Shown here piece after piece: positions 11,380-37,355 of a stretch of 64,000 nucleotides of DNA; within the stretch, counting starts at the first letter, position 1; each line of letters opens with the position of its first letter. The stretch lies in assembly GCA_009193035.1 (NCBI GenBank), contig SWDT01000483.1, positions 157,216 through 221,215 of the forward strand, read 5' to 3'. Below the pieces are notes generated by a model. The model saw only the letters and a list, made by a program, of their open reading frames with translations. It was not told the DNA's origin and ran no database searches. Made by a program: the position numbers and the translations under genes. Source of the stretch: Halicephalobus mephisto (taxonomy: Eukaryota; Nematoda; Chromadorea; Rhabditida; Panagrolaimidae).

Positions 11380-12960
11380 TAGATATTTTATTTTAAAAAA
11401 TGGATTTTTTTAAACATTTTATTTAAAAAATAAGTTTTTTAAAATTATATAATTTCTAAAATAAAAGTTTTTAAACATTTTATTTATAAAATTAATTTTT
11501 TTAAAATTACATTATTTTAAAAAATGAATTTTTTTTAGATATTTTTTTTTAAAAATAAGTTTTTTAAAATTATATTACTTTAAAAAATGGATTTTTAAAA
11601 AATATTTTTTAAATTGATTTTTTAGAGAATTATTTATGTAAAAAAGTGGATTTTTTAAAGAATAATTTATTTTAAAAAATCAATTTTTCTCAAAATTATT
11701 TTATATAAAAATTAATTTTCTTAAAAATTATTTTATTTTAAAATTTATTTTTTGAAAATTATTTTATTTTAAAATTTATTTTTTTTTAAATTATTTTATT
11801 TTAAAATTTATTTTTTGAAAATTATTTTATTTAAAAAATTAATATTTTTTAAAATTATTTTATTTTAAAATTTATTTTTTGAAAATAATTTTTTTGAAAT
11901 TGATTTTTCCCGTTTGAGACTCGTGTTCTTGACGGATTTATTTGCATTTTTCGTTGTTTGACTTTTGCTGTCGATCAATTTCTCGAGCTGACTTGATCGA
12001 ATCGATGTTTCAAGCTTTGTTTTTCCTGCTTTAGTTTTCCAAAGGATTAGAATCCCGTAAAAGTTCCTAGAATTTTCTGCCATTTAATAAAAGATTTTTA
12101 AGATTTCGAAAATCTCAAAGATGCTTTTATGGATTTTTAGAATTTTATTAAATAGTTTTTAAAATTTTATTAAATATTTTTTAAAATTTTTTATTAAATA
12201 TTTTTCGAAATTTTATTAAATAGTTTCTAAAATTTTGTCAAATATTTTTCAAAATTTTATTAAATATTTTTTAAAATTTTATTAAATATTTTTTAAAATT
12301 TTTTATTAAATATTTTTTAAAATTTTATTAAATATTTTTTAAAATTTTGTTAAATATTTTTTAAAATTTTGTTAAATATTTTTTGGAGATTCTAAGATTT
12401 TTTTAAATTTTTTAGAATTTAATAAAAAATTTTGAAACATGAATTTTTTAAATTTTATTAATTTTTTAATTTTAGAAGTTTTGGAGATCCTGGAATGTTT
12501 TAGAATTCAAAAATTTTTTCCAAAGTTCAGAAAATTTCAAAATTCAAAAAAAAACTAAATTTAAAAAAATTATAAAATTTATAAAAAATTAAATATTTAA
12601 AAAATTTTATAATTTAAAAAAAATTAAATATTTAAAAAAATTATACAATTTATAAAAAATTATAAAATTTATAAAAAGTTAAATATTTAAAAAAATTATA
12701 AAATTTATAAAAAATTAAATATTTAAAAAATTTTATAATTTAAAAAAAATCAAATATTTAAAAAAATTATACAATTTTTAAAAAATTATAAAATTTAAAA
12801 AAAATTAAATATTTAAAAAAATTATACAATTTATAAAAAATTATAAAATTTATAAAAAGTTAAATATTTAAAAAAATTATAAAATTTATAAAAAATTAAA
12901 TATTTAAAAAATTTTATAATTTTTTTAAAATTTGTAAAAAATTCGACTTTTGGTTTTTGT
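11380..12960. repeat. Low-complexity A/T tandem arrays
   Basis: 11380-11900 is TTTTAAAATTATTTTA-type sequence. 12130-12380 repeats TTTATTAAATATTTTTTAAA about every 23 bp. 12540-12920 alternates AAATATTTAAAAAA and ATAAAATTTATAAAAA. A short island at about 11915-12085 has mixed composition and includes ATTTGCAT (11940-11947). No gene seen. Confidence 0.7.
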
Positions 12961-12999
12961 ACTGATGAGACTTTGAATTCTGGTTTAATTTTAAAAAGA

Positions 13000-13260
13000 A
13001 AATTTGCTTCGTTTTCGTTTTAGACCACCCGCGAAAATTTTTCATGAGCTTCATTTGGATTCTCCGGAGTTACAGTCGTTTTTTGAAGTCGAAGATTTTC
13101 AAAATTGTTTTAGTGGACCGCCCTCGGGGTTGATTCCCTGAGGAATTCCAGCGGAAGTGGAATTCTTCGCTTCTCCTTTGTTTCAGAATCCATTTTGCCA
13201 TTTTGAAAAAACCAAACTAGTCATATTTTGACTAAGAAACCAAACTTCCGTTCGAGACCC
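13000..13260. other. Mixed-composition island in the AT desert
   Basis: About 250 bp with balanced composition, including GTGGACCGCCCTCGGGGTTG and GAATTCCAGCGGAAGTGGAA. No frame with flanking splice sites is convincing on either strand. Candidate regulatory or noncoding element. Confidence 0.3.
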
Positions 13261-15540
13261 AAAAAACGAATTTTTAAAATTCTTTTTTTTAATTTTGTTT
13301 TTTTTTTCAAATTTATATATTATTAGAATCAGTAAAAATTGAAACATAATTGTGTAAAGAAAATAAAAATATTTAAATTAAAAAAAAATAAAAATATTCA
13401 AATTAAAAAAAAAGTAAAAAAATATTTAAATTTAAAAAAAGTAAAAAATATTTAAATTAAAAAAAAACAAAAAATATTTAAATTTAAAAAAAAAACAAAA
13501 ATACTTAAATTTGAAAAAAACAAAAAATATTTAAATATAAAAAAAAATTTAAAAATTTAAATTTAAAAACTAAAAAAAAATTTCAATGACTCTTGAATGG
13601 AAAGTTTTTTTTCGAAATAATCTCAGGTTGACGTTTCTGTTTTAATAAATATCCCTTTACGTCGAAAAATAAAAACACATATCTCGGATTATTCTGACAA
13701 GAAAAAATAATTTTCTCTTTGGGACCCATTGAAAAATTTCCTTCGCTTTTTTAATTTTAGTTTTTTTTAATTTTAAATTTTTTTTAATTTAATTTTTTTT
13801 TAATTTTTTTTTTTAAAATTTTAATTTTTGAGAAGTTTTAGAATCTTGTAGTGGATTCTGGAAGTTATCAAAGAATTTACAATTTATAAAAATTTTATTA
13901 TTTTAAAAATTTCTACAAGATTTTTTAAAATTTTCGATGAAATTCAGAGCGATTTTAAATTTTTTTTTTCAATTTTGGAAAGTTTTAGAATCTTTATTAA
14001 AACTTCTATAATTCCAAAAAAATCTTCTACAAGATTCTGAAGTCTTCTAGAATCTTCCATAAATTTCTTCTTCCATTTTCGAAGGTTTTTGAATTTACAT
14101 AAAACTTCTAAAATTCCAAAAAAATCTTCTACAAGATTCTGAAGTCTTCTAGAATTTTTCATAAAATTCTACAAAATTTCGAAGGTTTTTGAATTTACAT
14201 TAAACTTCTATTAAATTCCCAAAAAATATTCTACAAGATTCTGAAGTCTTTCAGAATCTTTCATAAAATTCTGCAAAATTTCGAAATTTTTTCAATTTTA
14301 GAATTTATATAAATCTTTAAGAAATCTCCCAGAAGATTCTGAAGTTTTATAAAATTTTCTATTTGATTTTAGAAAATTTTGAAATGTCTTCTTCCGTTTC
14401 CGAAAATTTTAAATATGAAAATCCAAAAGTTGAATGACGTGTTTTTTGTCAAATCTGGTCAAATTTTGCAATTTCTTTTTTACTTGCTAATTCCTCGCCT
14501 TCGCTTTTTCTAATGAGAATGGAAAAATGAAAATTAACCTCAGTTTCCATTTTGGGCCGGCTTATCTCCTTTTGACCTAACTAGTTTGTCCATTAATTTG
14601 TTCCTAAATTAGCTTTCGGACTTGATATCCTTTAAAGATTTACCAAATTAATAAAGAAGCGGATAATGTTCCTAAATTAAATTATTATAGAAAATTTAAA
14701 ATAATTTTTGTTGCAAAATGGTCCTGACGCGAATTTTTAGATTTTTAAAAAAATATTTAACTTTAATTTTCTAAACTTTTTTAAAAATATTTAATTTTAA
14801 ACTTTTTAAACTTTTTTGAAAATATTTAACTTTTAAATTTTTAAACTTTTTTGAAAATATTTAATTTTTAGATTTTTAAAAATATTTAACTTTAATTTTT
14901 TTTTAAATGTTTAATTTTTAATTTTTACACTTTTTTAAAATATTTAATTTTAAAACTTTTCAAAAAATATTTAATTAAAAATTTTTTTAAAAATACTTAA
15001 CTTTTAGATTTTTTAAAAATTTTTAAGGATTTTAGAAATATTTTTGAAACTATTTTTTGTTAAAAATTAAAATTGAATTTTTTTACGAAATGGTCCTGAA
15101 ACGAATTTCTGAGTTTTGTAAATTTTTTTGAAATTTTTAATTTTTTTTTAAATTTCTAACATTTTTAACTAGATCTTGGAGATTTTAGAAAATTTTCAAA
15201 ATCCATATTCGATGATTATAAAAACTATAAATTCGTGTCAGGACCATTTCGTTGAAATTTTCACTTTTAAGTTTTCTAAACTTTTTTGAGATTTTTAATT
15301 TTTTTAATTTCTAACATTTTTAACTATGTCTTGGGAATTTTTGAAATCCATATTCGATGATTATAAAAACTAGGAATTCGTGTCAGGACCATTTCGTTGA
15401 AATTTTCACTTTTAAGTTTTCTAAAATTTCTTTTTTTTTTCTAATTTTTAATATTTTTAACTAGGTCCTGGGAATTTTAGAAAACTTTTGTAAGATTCTG
15501 GAACTTCAGAATCTTGTATTAGATTCTGGAAGTTTCTGTG
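13260..15540. repeat. AT-rich repeats with TCTAGAATCTTC-type units
   Basis: 13880-14420 repeats AAAATCTTCTACAAGATTCTGAAGTCTTCTAGAA-like blocks (two near-identical copies at 14020-14170 give a spurious minus-strand repetitive frame). 14700-15480 carries GAAATGGTCCTGA and AATTCGTGTCAGGACCATTT blocks, the latter twice (near 15231 and 15377). A short mixed-composition stretch lies at about 14500-14660. No gene seen. Confidence 0.65.
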
Positions 15541-15559
15541 GAAGTCCAGTGTCTAAAAA

Positions 15560-15735
15560 AAGAAAAAACACGTAAGATGGGAAACCTCGACGCGGGGTCG
15601 ACGGAAGTTGTTTCTAATTCTGTAACCAACTTCCGAAAATGGAATTCACTCTCCCTAATTTGCCCTGGGAAAACTGACAACGTTCTCTGGGTATTGTTGG
15701 CATAGTGTTCTCCGTCCTAAAAGGTCACTTCCACA
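15560..15735. other. Mixed-composition island in the AT desert
   Basis: About 170 bp including GAAACCTCGACGCGGGGTCG and GGGTATTGTTGGCATAGTGT, immediately left of a composite repeat element. No convincing open frame. Confidence 0.3.
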
Positions 15736-15739
15736 CACA

Positions 15740-16130
15740 GAAAAAGTATAACTTTTGACACAGTAACAAATACAAATCGTCACTATTACTTTTTAATTTT
15801 TGTCACAAATGTCAAATATTTATAAAATGTGACGACTATTATATTTCGCAATTGTTAGAGAACCAAAAGTTGTGTTTTTTGTACATTGGAGCTGTTTCGG
15901 GTAGTGATTTTGAAAGTTCTAGTGAATTCGGATAGTGACTAGAAAGTCCTGCTTTAAATTAGAAATAGACACTATTCAAAATTTCTACACAGAAAAGTAT
16001 AACTTTTGGTACAGTAAAAAACACAAATCGTCACTATTACTTTTTAATTTTTGTCACAAATGTCACATATTTACAAAATATGACAATTGTTACATTTCGC
16101 AATTGTTACGAAACTAAAAATTACTTTTTT
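15740..16130. mobile_element. Composite non-autonomous element, copy 1 (A-spacer-A)
   Basis: Two ~140-bp units (about 15742-15880 and 15991-16129) flank a ~110-bp spacer containing GGAGCTGTTTCGGGTAGTGA. Each unit starts near AAAAGTATAACTTTTGG and ends near CCAAAAGT(T), so each has inverted ends; the middle reads CGTCACTATTACTTTTTAAT, then ATGTGACGA. The whole A-spacer-A arrangement is repeated in direct orientation at 32424-32822 in a pkc-1 intron. There is no transposase, so it must be mobilised in trans if it is mobile. Confidence 0.75.
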
Positions 16131-16249
16131 CATTCATTTCGAAATAACCAAAAAATTAATTTTTTAAAATTTATTATTATTTAATTTTTATAAACTGAAC
16201 TTCTGGGAGGAGAAAACTGACTGTAAAAATTGAGAAATTTTATATTTAA

Positions 16250-17690
16250 AAAATTAGATTTTAAATATCGAAAATTAAAGTTTTATAGATGGTTTTCTAA
16301 AACAAGTTATAACCCATTTTGTAGGTCTTGAGAAGTTTGTTCAGAATCAGTAATTCACTTTTGTTAAATGTTCTTCTGAAACGAGAAAATTGACTCCAAA
16401 AATAGAGAAATTTTATATTTAAAAAATTACGAAATTCCATATATCAAAAATTGGACTTAAAAGTGACCTTTTTGCGCAATCTGTAACTTATTTTGTACTT
16501 TAACAGATACCTATTTATAATCTATTGTTCGTTTTTATCCAGTATTCTTTAGGAACGAGAAAAAAGAACAATTCTGTAAAATTGCATCTATTGCGTGTTG
16601 GTATTTTTCAAAAATATTCTGAAACAATATATAGTTCACTTTGTAAGTTCTTAGATATATTTAGCATGCACCATTTATTTTCATTGAATATTCTTCTGGA
16701 ACGAGAGAACTCAGCAATTGTGGAAAATTTCATATATCGCGTCCGAAAAACGGAAGAAAACTTCCTTAGTTGCCTGTTGAGTTATCGATCACATTTTGAA
16801 GCGCTCGTTTTCTGCTTTAACTTTATATATTTCAATGTTTCTTTCTTGTAATGAGGCACATTTTTCCGTTAATTAAGGTTATCTAATCAATGTTTCGAAC
16901 AAAATGATCAGAAAAATGAAAACCGGAATTTGCTTAGTTGGTGGCGAACGTCCGGCAAGTTACTTTCACAACGTTTGTTTTGTGTTTTAACTACACTAAT
17001 TTTTATAATCCCTTTTCACAGTTAGAGCTACATTTCCGATAGATTACACTGTTTAATTGGTTTTTTAACTAAGCGATCAGAAAAAGAAATAAGCGAATTT
17101 ACCTGCATGTAAGTCAACGTTTCAAATAGTATTTTCAGATCGATCGTTTTCTACTTTACCTTGACTAATTTCAATAGTTCTTTTTCGTAATTAGACCTCC
17201 ATTTCCCATAGATTAAAAGTATCTAATTGATTTCCCAACTAAGCGATCAGAAAAAGAAATAAGCGAATTCGCCTGCATGTTGGTGAATATCTGATCAACT
17301 ACTTTTCAAGCGCTCGTTTTCTGTTTTAATTTAGCCAATGTTTATAATCCTTTTTGCAATTAGGTCCATGTTTCCCATAGATTAAAAGTATCTAATTGAT
17401 TTCCCAACTTAGCGAAGAGAGAAATGAAAAAGCACATTCGCTTATTCTTCAGCGAACGCTTGACAAACTACTTTGAAGACGCTCGTTTTCTACTTGATTT
17501 TACAACTTTTAAAAGCTCTTTTTGTAATCAGATGCACTTTCCCCAGTAATTACAACCATCTAATTAGATTTCCTAGGAAAACCATAAAAAGTGGAAAAAG
17601 TTAATTCTGAATTTGTAAATGTTTCAGTTTTTCTCCATCTAAAAATCTTCAACTAACTTGGATTACTCATTCTGGATTTACTTTTTAAAC
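16250..17690. repeat. ~170-190-bp tandem repeat family, locus 1
   Basis: Degenerate units share AAGCGATCAGAAAAAGAAAT, AAGCGAATT(T/C)(A/G)CCTGCATGT, CAAGCGCTCGTTTTCTGTTT and CCCATAGATTAAAAGTATCT. The segment from about 16972 to 17690 is repeated nearly base-for-base at about 24284-24977, within the intron of the nested DUF229 gene. Related units occur at 48.4, 53.5 and 56.1 kb. Confidence 0.8.
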
Positions 17691-17859
17691 ATATTAAAAT
17701 AATTTATAATTCATGTTGAAATCCGACTAAAGTTAGTCCCTTTGTAAAAAAGTTCTTTGAATTATATCCTCATTATTGATTCTTGGCTTGGCTGTCCTCT
17801 AAAATCATTCTACTTTAAAATTTACAAACGGACTATTAGAGAATTTCACTGACGTACAT

Positions 17860-19020
17860 TTCTTGAATCCTTTAGAGATTTCTAGAAAGCTTCTTTTCAG
17901 CTGTCCTAGGTTTGTACTAGATTCTAAAAAGTTTCAGAATTTTTCGTGAAATTTCAGAAGCTTGAATGAAATTGCGGAAAATTTTTTCCTAATAGATTCT
18001 AGAAATTCTAACTCTATTCTGGAAGACTTTAGGATCTTTTATGAGATTCTAGGAAGGTTCTAGAATCTTCTAACTTTATTCTAGGAAGGTTCTAGAAGTT
18101 CTAACTTTATTCTAGGAAGGTTCTAGAATCTTCTAACTCTATTCTAGGAAGATTCTAGAAGTTCTAATACTATTCTAGAAAACTTCAGGATCTTTTATTT
18201 CTATTCTAGGAAGGTTCTAGAATCTTCTATTTCTATTCTGGGAAGACTCTAGAATTTTTTGAAAGCTTGGGATTTTAGAAAATTTCAGACACTTTTTTGA
18301 ACTCTAGAAACTACAATTAAGTTTTAGAAGATTCTGAAAGTTTCTATTGGATTGTAGAATCTTCTAAAAGTTTACATGAGATTCTAAAAAATATTGGAAT
18401 TTTCAATTAGATTTCAGAAGATTCAAGAATATTTTACTGGATTCTGAAACGACTTACAAAGTTACGCAAAATTAAAAAATTTCAAACTTTTTAGATTCTA
18501 AAGTATTTTGGAAATTTACATAGAATTTCGGAAAATTTTGAAATTTCCGATTAGATTTTAGAAACGAATAAAATTTCGCAAGATTTTTTAGATTCTAAAT
18601 TCTTCTAGAAATTTTGAAATTTCTGATTAAATTTTAGAAACTAGAATAAAATTTCGGAAGATTCTACAATCGCTCATAAAGTTACACAAAATTAAAAAAT
18701 TCAGAAACTTTTTAGATTCTAAAATCTTCTAGAAATTTACATAGAATTTCGGAAAATTTTGAAATTTCCGATTAGATTTTAGAAACGAATAAAATTTCGC
18801 AAGATTTTTTAGATTCTAAATTCTTCTAGAAATTTTGAAATTTCCGATTAAATTTTAGAAACGAATAAAATTTCGAAAAATTCCACAATCGCTTATAAAG
18901 TTACACAAAATTAAAAAATTCAGAAACTTGAACTAAATTCTAAAAGCCTCTGTTGAATTCCAGAAATTTCCAGAAGTTTTTATTAGATTCTGGACTCGTC
19001 TGGAAGCTTCCGTAAAATTT
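17860..19020. repeat. Degenerate TTCTAGAATCTTCTAAC-type repeats
   Basis: Short units around TCTAGGAAGGTTCTAGAATC repeat at 18040-18250. A longer pair (about 18475-18620 and 18690-18860, with GAATTTCGGAAAATTTTGAA) is a ~215-bp direct duplication. No gene seen. Confidence 0.7.
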
Positions 19021-19029
19021 TAATGATTT

Positions 19030-19430
19030 GAACACATAAATGTCACGAAGTTGACTCAGGATGATAAGCTCTTTTTTCTTTGTTTTCGCTTCAAGACCCC
19101 AAAGGTCAAGTCATCCTTTCTTCCGTCTTCTGATTGCGTGGAGGATTATGCGATAAATGCATATGTTTGGTCGTATTCTGTAATCTCGAGAATAAAGGTC
19201 AAGATCCAAAATCCACTTTTAATTGACGCCCTCAATTTCGAAAAAAAACAAAATTTAAATTTTTTTTAAAACATTTTTTAAGAACAAAACTCAATTCGAG
19301 ATTCTATAATTGCCGGACCGGAAAAGCAGAGCTAGCAGAAGACTTTTTTCTTTGCTTTTCAGTGAGTTTGTTTCAGCCTGGAGCTGTTCTTTCAAGACGC
19401 GGCTTCTAGTGTAAATGTGCTTATCAATTT
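19030..19430. other. Mixed-composition island
   Basis: About 400 bp of normal complexity, including GATTATGCGATAAATGCATA and GCCGGACCGGAAAAGCAGAG. Frames are open for about 70 codons but lack a start, splice or family signal. It lies 1.6-2.0 kb upstream of the pkc-1 start codon and could be regulatory; that is inference. Confidence 0.3.
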
Positions 19431-20570
19431 TGCCTCCTTCGTGTTTCAATTTTTTCTTTAAAAATCTTTAAAATTGTACTTGTTGACCATTAAAGTGCTT
19501 TTTCTTCGGTATTTTTGAACTTTTTGATTCAGAAAAATAATTTTTAAAGTATTTCGAAATAATTTTTATTATATTTAAAAATAATTTGTTTCAATTTTTT
19601 CTTTAAAAATCTCGAAAATTGTACTTGTTGACCATTAAAGTGTTATTTTTTTATATTTTTGAACTTTTTAAAATATCTAAAAATAATTTTTGTTATATTT
19701 AAAAATAATTTTTATTATATTTTTAAATAATTTGTTTCAATTTTTTCTTTAAAAATCTCGAAAATTGTACTTGTTGACCATTAAAATATTTTTTCTCGGT
19801 ATTTTTGAACTTTTTCATTCAGAAAAATAATTTTTAAAATATTTCGAAATAATTTTCATATTTAAAAATTTCTTTAAAAATCTCGAAAATTGTACTTGTT
19901 GACCATTAAAATATTTTTAAATGTTTTTGATATTTTTAAATTTATTATTTATATTAATTTTTTTATTTTTTTTCAAAAATCTTAAAAATTATTTTTTTTG
20001 TTTATTAAAGTACTTTTGATATTTTTGAATTTAATATTTACATTTAAAAAAGTACTTTTTATTAATTTAAAAATAATTTTCGTGTTTAAATTTTTAGAAA
20101 AATAACAAAATTAATTTTTTCGATTTAAAAAAAATAATTTTTTAATTTTTAAAAACTTTCGAATTTTAAATTTTTATTAATTTTAATTTCTTTATTTAAA
20201 AAAATTTTGTTTTTTAGATTTTTTAATTTTTAAAAAGTTTTATTTTTTTAGATTTTTTTGAATTTCTAAAAAATTTTGTTTTTTTTTAGATTTTTAAAAA
20301 ATTTGTTTTTAGATTTTTTTGAATTTTTAAAAAATTTTGTTTTTTTTAGATTTTTTAAAAAGTTGTTTTTTTAGATTTTTTAATTTTTAAAAAGTTTTAT
20401 TTTTTTTATTTTTAAGAAATTTTGTTTTTTTAGATTTTTTAATTTTTAAAAAGTTTTATTTTTTTATTTTTAAGAAATTTTATTTTTTTTTATTTTTGAG
20501 AAATTTTGTTTTTTTAGATTTTTATAAGGTTTTTTTTTAATTTTTAAGTTTTGTTTTTTGAAAAAATTGG
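19430..20570. repeat. AT-rich tandem repeats upstream of pkc-1
   Basis: 19440-19920 repeats TTGTACTTGTTGACCATTAA (four copies) with TTTTGAACTTTTT blocks. 20200-20560 is TTTTTTTAGATTTTTTAATT-type low complexity. No gene seen. Confidence 0.75.
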
Positions 20571-20579
20571 TTTCGGTTA

Positions 20580-20835
20580 GTTTTTATCCGAAAAAATAAA
20601 ACCAGGTCCCAGTATTCATTTTTATATAATTTTGTCTCCACTTGTGAGTCGGTTTTTCCAGAGTGCCAGAAGCAGTCGAGGACAGAGAAACAGAGAATAC
20701 ATCTCGGTTACTGCTGGATTGCTTCGACGGCATCAAAGACAGCCAGAGGCATCGGGGGCCGTTGGCGGCGCGAGTCTTGCTCAACTTTGCGCTTATTTTC
20801 GGGCTACTTTTGCTGCTTGGATAGGTTCAATTTTG
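20580..20835. promoter_or_regulatory. GC-richer patch upstream of pkc-1: possible promoter or 5' UTR exon
   Basis: This block stands out from its AT-rich surroundings, with GGGCCGTTGGCGGCGCGAGT and CTTCGACGGCATCAAAGACA. It ends near a possible donor (GATAG then GTTCAA at about 20824). An acceptor-like TTTTTTAG follows at 20930, and the pkc-1 ATG is at 21040. It may hold a core promoter or noncoding first exon. Both strands have ~65-85-codon open frames with no recognisable content. Confidence 0.35.
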
Positions 20836-21039
20836 GCATTTTTAAATTTTAAAAATTTAAATTTTATTTTTTATATTTTTAAAAATCGTGATTAATAATT
20901 TTTTACAAATTTAAAAAAATAATTTTTTAGGCTACAAATGCCAGAAGGAAAAATGAATCAATAATTTTGCCAGTCATTTTCACGACGAAACCAGTTTTAA
21001 ATTTTTTTTTGAACAGTCTTTCCGAAAATTTTTTTTTCA

Positions 21040-35507
<14,468 letters not shown>

Positions 35508-36089
35508 AACCTTCAGATTTTTCAAGTTGCTCAACCCAGACATTCGAGAGACCAGTCTTGCCTCTGTTTGGTCTCGACCACAAACTTTCTCAAATGCACG
35601 ATCTTGGAACTTTTTTAACACTGGCCAATTTAAATTAATTGATTAAAAACAAAACTGCTCTTTTGTACATTGCTTCTCACCAAGCTCCGGTTCAAAAATT
35701 TCCCGTGTTAGTATTATTGAAATTAATATTTATCGGTTTAGCAAACGCGAGATTTGCCCACTTTCCGTCTTTGATATTTCCAGTGATTTGTCGGATTTTT
35801 TTGATTGAATAAACCAAATTTTAAGATTTTGGAAAAGTTCAAGTGGATAAACAAACACCGAAGTCGACGTTTGGGAAAAGTATCCTCAGTTCTGTCGTCA
35901 TTAAGAATCATGTCTCGGAACGAAAGTTGGAATGTGGATCAGAAAAATAGTAAAAAATATTTTGAAACAAAAGAAGGGGATATAAAAATTAAAAAATTGC
36001 CTATTCTAAAATGTACAAAACAGTCGACATAAAAATCAAATTAAATTTTTAGCACGATTAGGTAGATGTGGCCGAATGTTCAGAACAAA

Positions 36090-36445
36090 CTCTAAATTTT
36101 GATCTTGACTGATTTGTCGAAATGTTGCGCGCAATGTGCAAATCTTATTGTAATTTTAATCTCAACCTATCTGCTGGAATGTTGCGCGCAATGTGCAGCT
36201 TTAATTTTGATTCCAACTAATTCATCAGAATATTGCGCACAATATGCAAATTTAATTTCGATTTTAATATTAGTCGATCTGCTGGAATGTTGCGCGCAAT
36301 GTGCAGATTTAATTTTGATTCCAACTAATTCACCAGAATGTTGCGCGCAATATGCAGATTCAATTTCGATTTTAATATTCGTCGATCTGCCAACATGTTG
36401 CGCGCAATGTGCAGCTTCAATTTTGATCTCGAATATTTTATAAAC
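36090..36445. repeat. 51/57-bp tandem repeat with TTGCGCGCAA core
   Basis: Six copies of the core (perfect 10-bp palindrome TTGCGCGCAA, or TTGCGCACAA in one) start near 36123, 36180, 36231, 36288, 36339 and 36396, alternating 57 and 51 bp, which makes a 108-bp higher-order unit. Both periods are multiples of three, so both strands stay open: plus reads repeated CCAQCA, minus reads repeated AHCAQH. There is no splice or start context, so I treat it as a noncoding array between pkc-1 and the SAYSvFN gene. Confidence 0.85.
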
Positions 36446-36794
36446 ATCAGAATAGTTTAGCTTTGTCATTGTTAGAAACTTTGTCTCGATACGAAAATAA
36501 AAATATTTGTTTGTTTTGTTGTTGAGAATTCTCTTAAAAAAGTAAGAATGCAGATCTGAAGATATGTTGTCATTGGAAAATGTCTCAAAACGAAAAAAAA
36601 ATTAAAAAACAAAATTTGTCAGTTTTTCCATTACAAATTTCGTCCTAAAAAGAAAATAAAAATTTAAATGGCAAAATCCGTACCAGTTTTGTCGTTGTTC
36701 TAGATTTGGTCCCGAAACGAAAACACGAACACAAGTCCAGAGTGTTTTCAGTCAGTTGTTTTTCGTTTGAAATCCTGGCTCCAGAATCCTCCTT

Positions 36795-37309
36795 ATGTCG
36801 TCTTCAAAAATAAAACAAATCGAACAGCAACTTCAAGAATTCCGTCGACGAGCTCAAGCAGAAGATGCCAGACGAAGAAACGAACAAGAACAACTTTCGA
36901 AAACCGTAAGTTCGAATCCCATTATTCATATATCGGAAATTTCCAGAAGCCTCCCGAAGTCCCTCCAGAACCCAAATTGAACCGAATGGACTATTTCGCA
37001 ATCGACATTTTAAATTTCTATCCATTTCGAAAATGGAGAGAGTGGTGTTCCTCCGATCCCTACCGTTGCTGGATAGCTACTATCTGCTTCTGGGGCACCG
37101 GTCAAATCCTCGCAAGCACGATCGAGTTCGGATTTGTGTACTTCCTGTCCTCCATCATCATGTTGTTTCTGCTCAACCTAGGGTCCCGGAAAGAAGGAGA
37201 ACTCTCTGCCTATTCCGTTTTCAACCCCAACTGCGAACGACTCCTTGGACAATTCACAAGTGAGCAATTCGAGCGAAACCTGGGATTGCGGGGTACTACA
37301 GAAGATTAA
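36795..37309 (+). CDS. SAYSvFN domain-containing membrane protein (SAYSD1-like), 2 exons, 157 aa
   Basis: Exons 36795-36905 and 36947-37309 are joined in phase 0 over a 41-bp intron. Residues 1-37 are a charged, probably coiled-coil helix. A Pro-rich linker (KPPEVPPEP) follows, then a hydrophobic region at 78-116 wide enough for one or two membrane passes. The family signature GELSAYSVFN is at 121-129, followed by PNCERLLGQFT. This matches the C-terminal SAYSvFN domain of SAYSD1, slightly shorter than the human protein. The family is linked to ER-associated ribosome or translocon quality control (family knowledge). An acceptor-like TTTTCAG ends at 36751, 43 bases before the ATG. The stop lies 46 bp from the stop of the opposite-strand kinase. 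Confidence 0.9.
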
Positions 37310-37355
37310 TTGTCCACAATTATCGTTATTAGTGTTTACAGTAAATTCACGGGTA

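Noticed and set aside
20584..20895. Overlapping ~65-85-codon frames upstream of pkc-1
   Set aside because: No family signal and no splice continuity with the C2-domain exon, which already starts like PKC-epsilon. More likely promoter or 5' UTR.
36099..36469. Repetitive Cys-rich (CCAQCA) protein gene
   Set aside because: Both strands are open because unit lengths are 51 and 57 bp. There is no signal peptide, splice site or start context, so a noncoding array explains it better.
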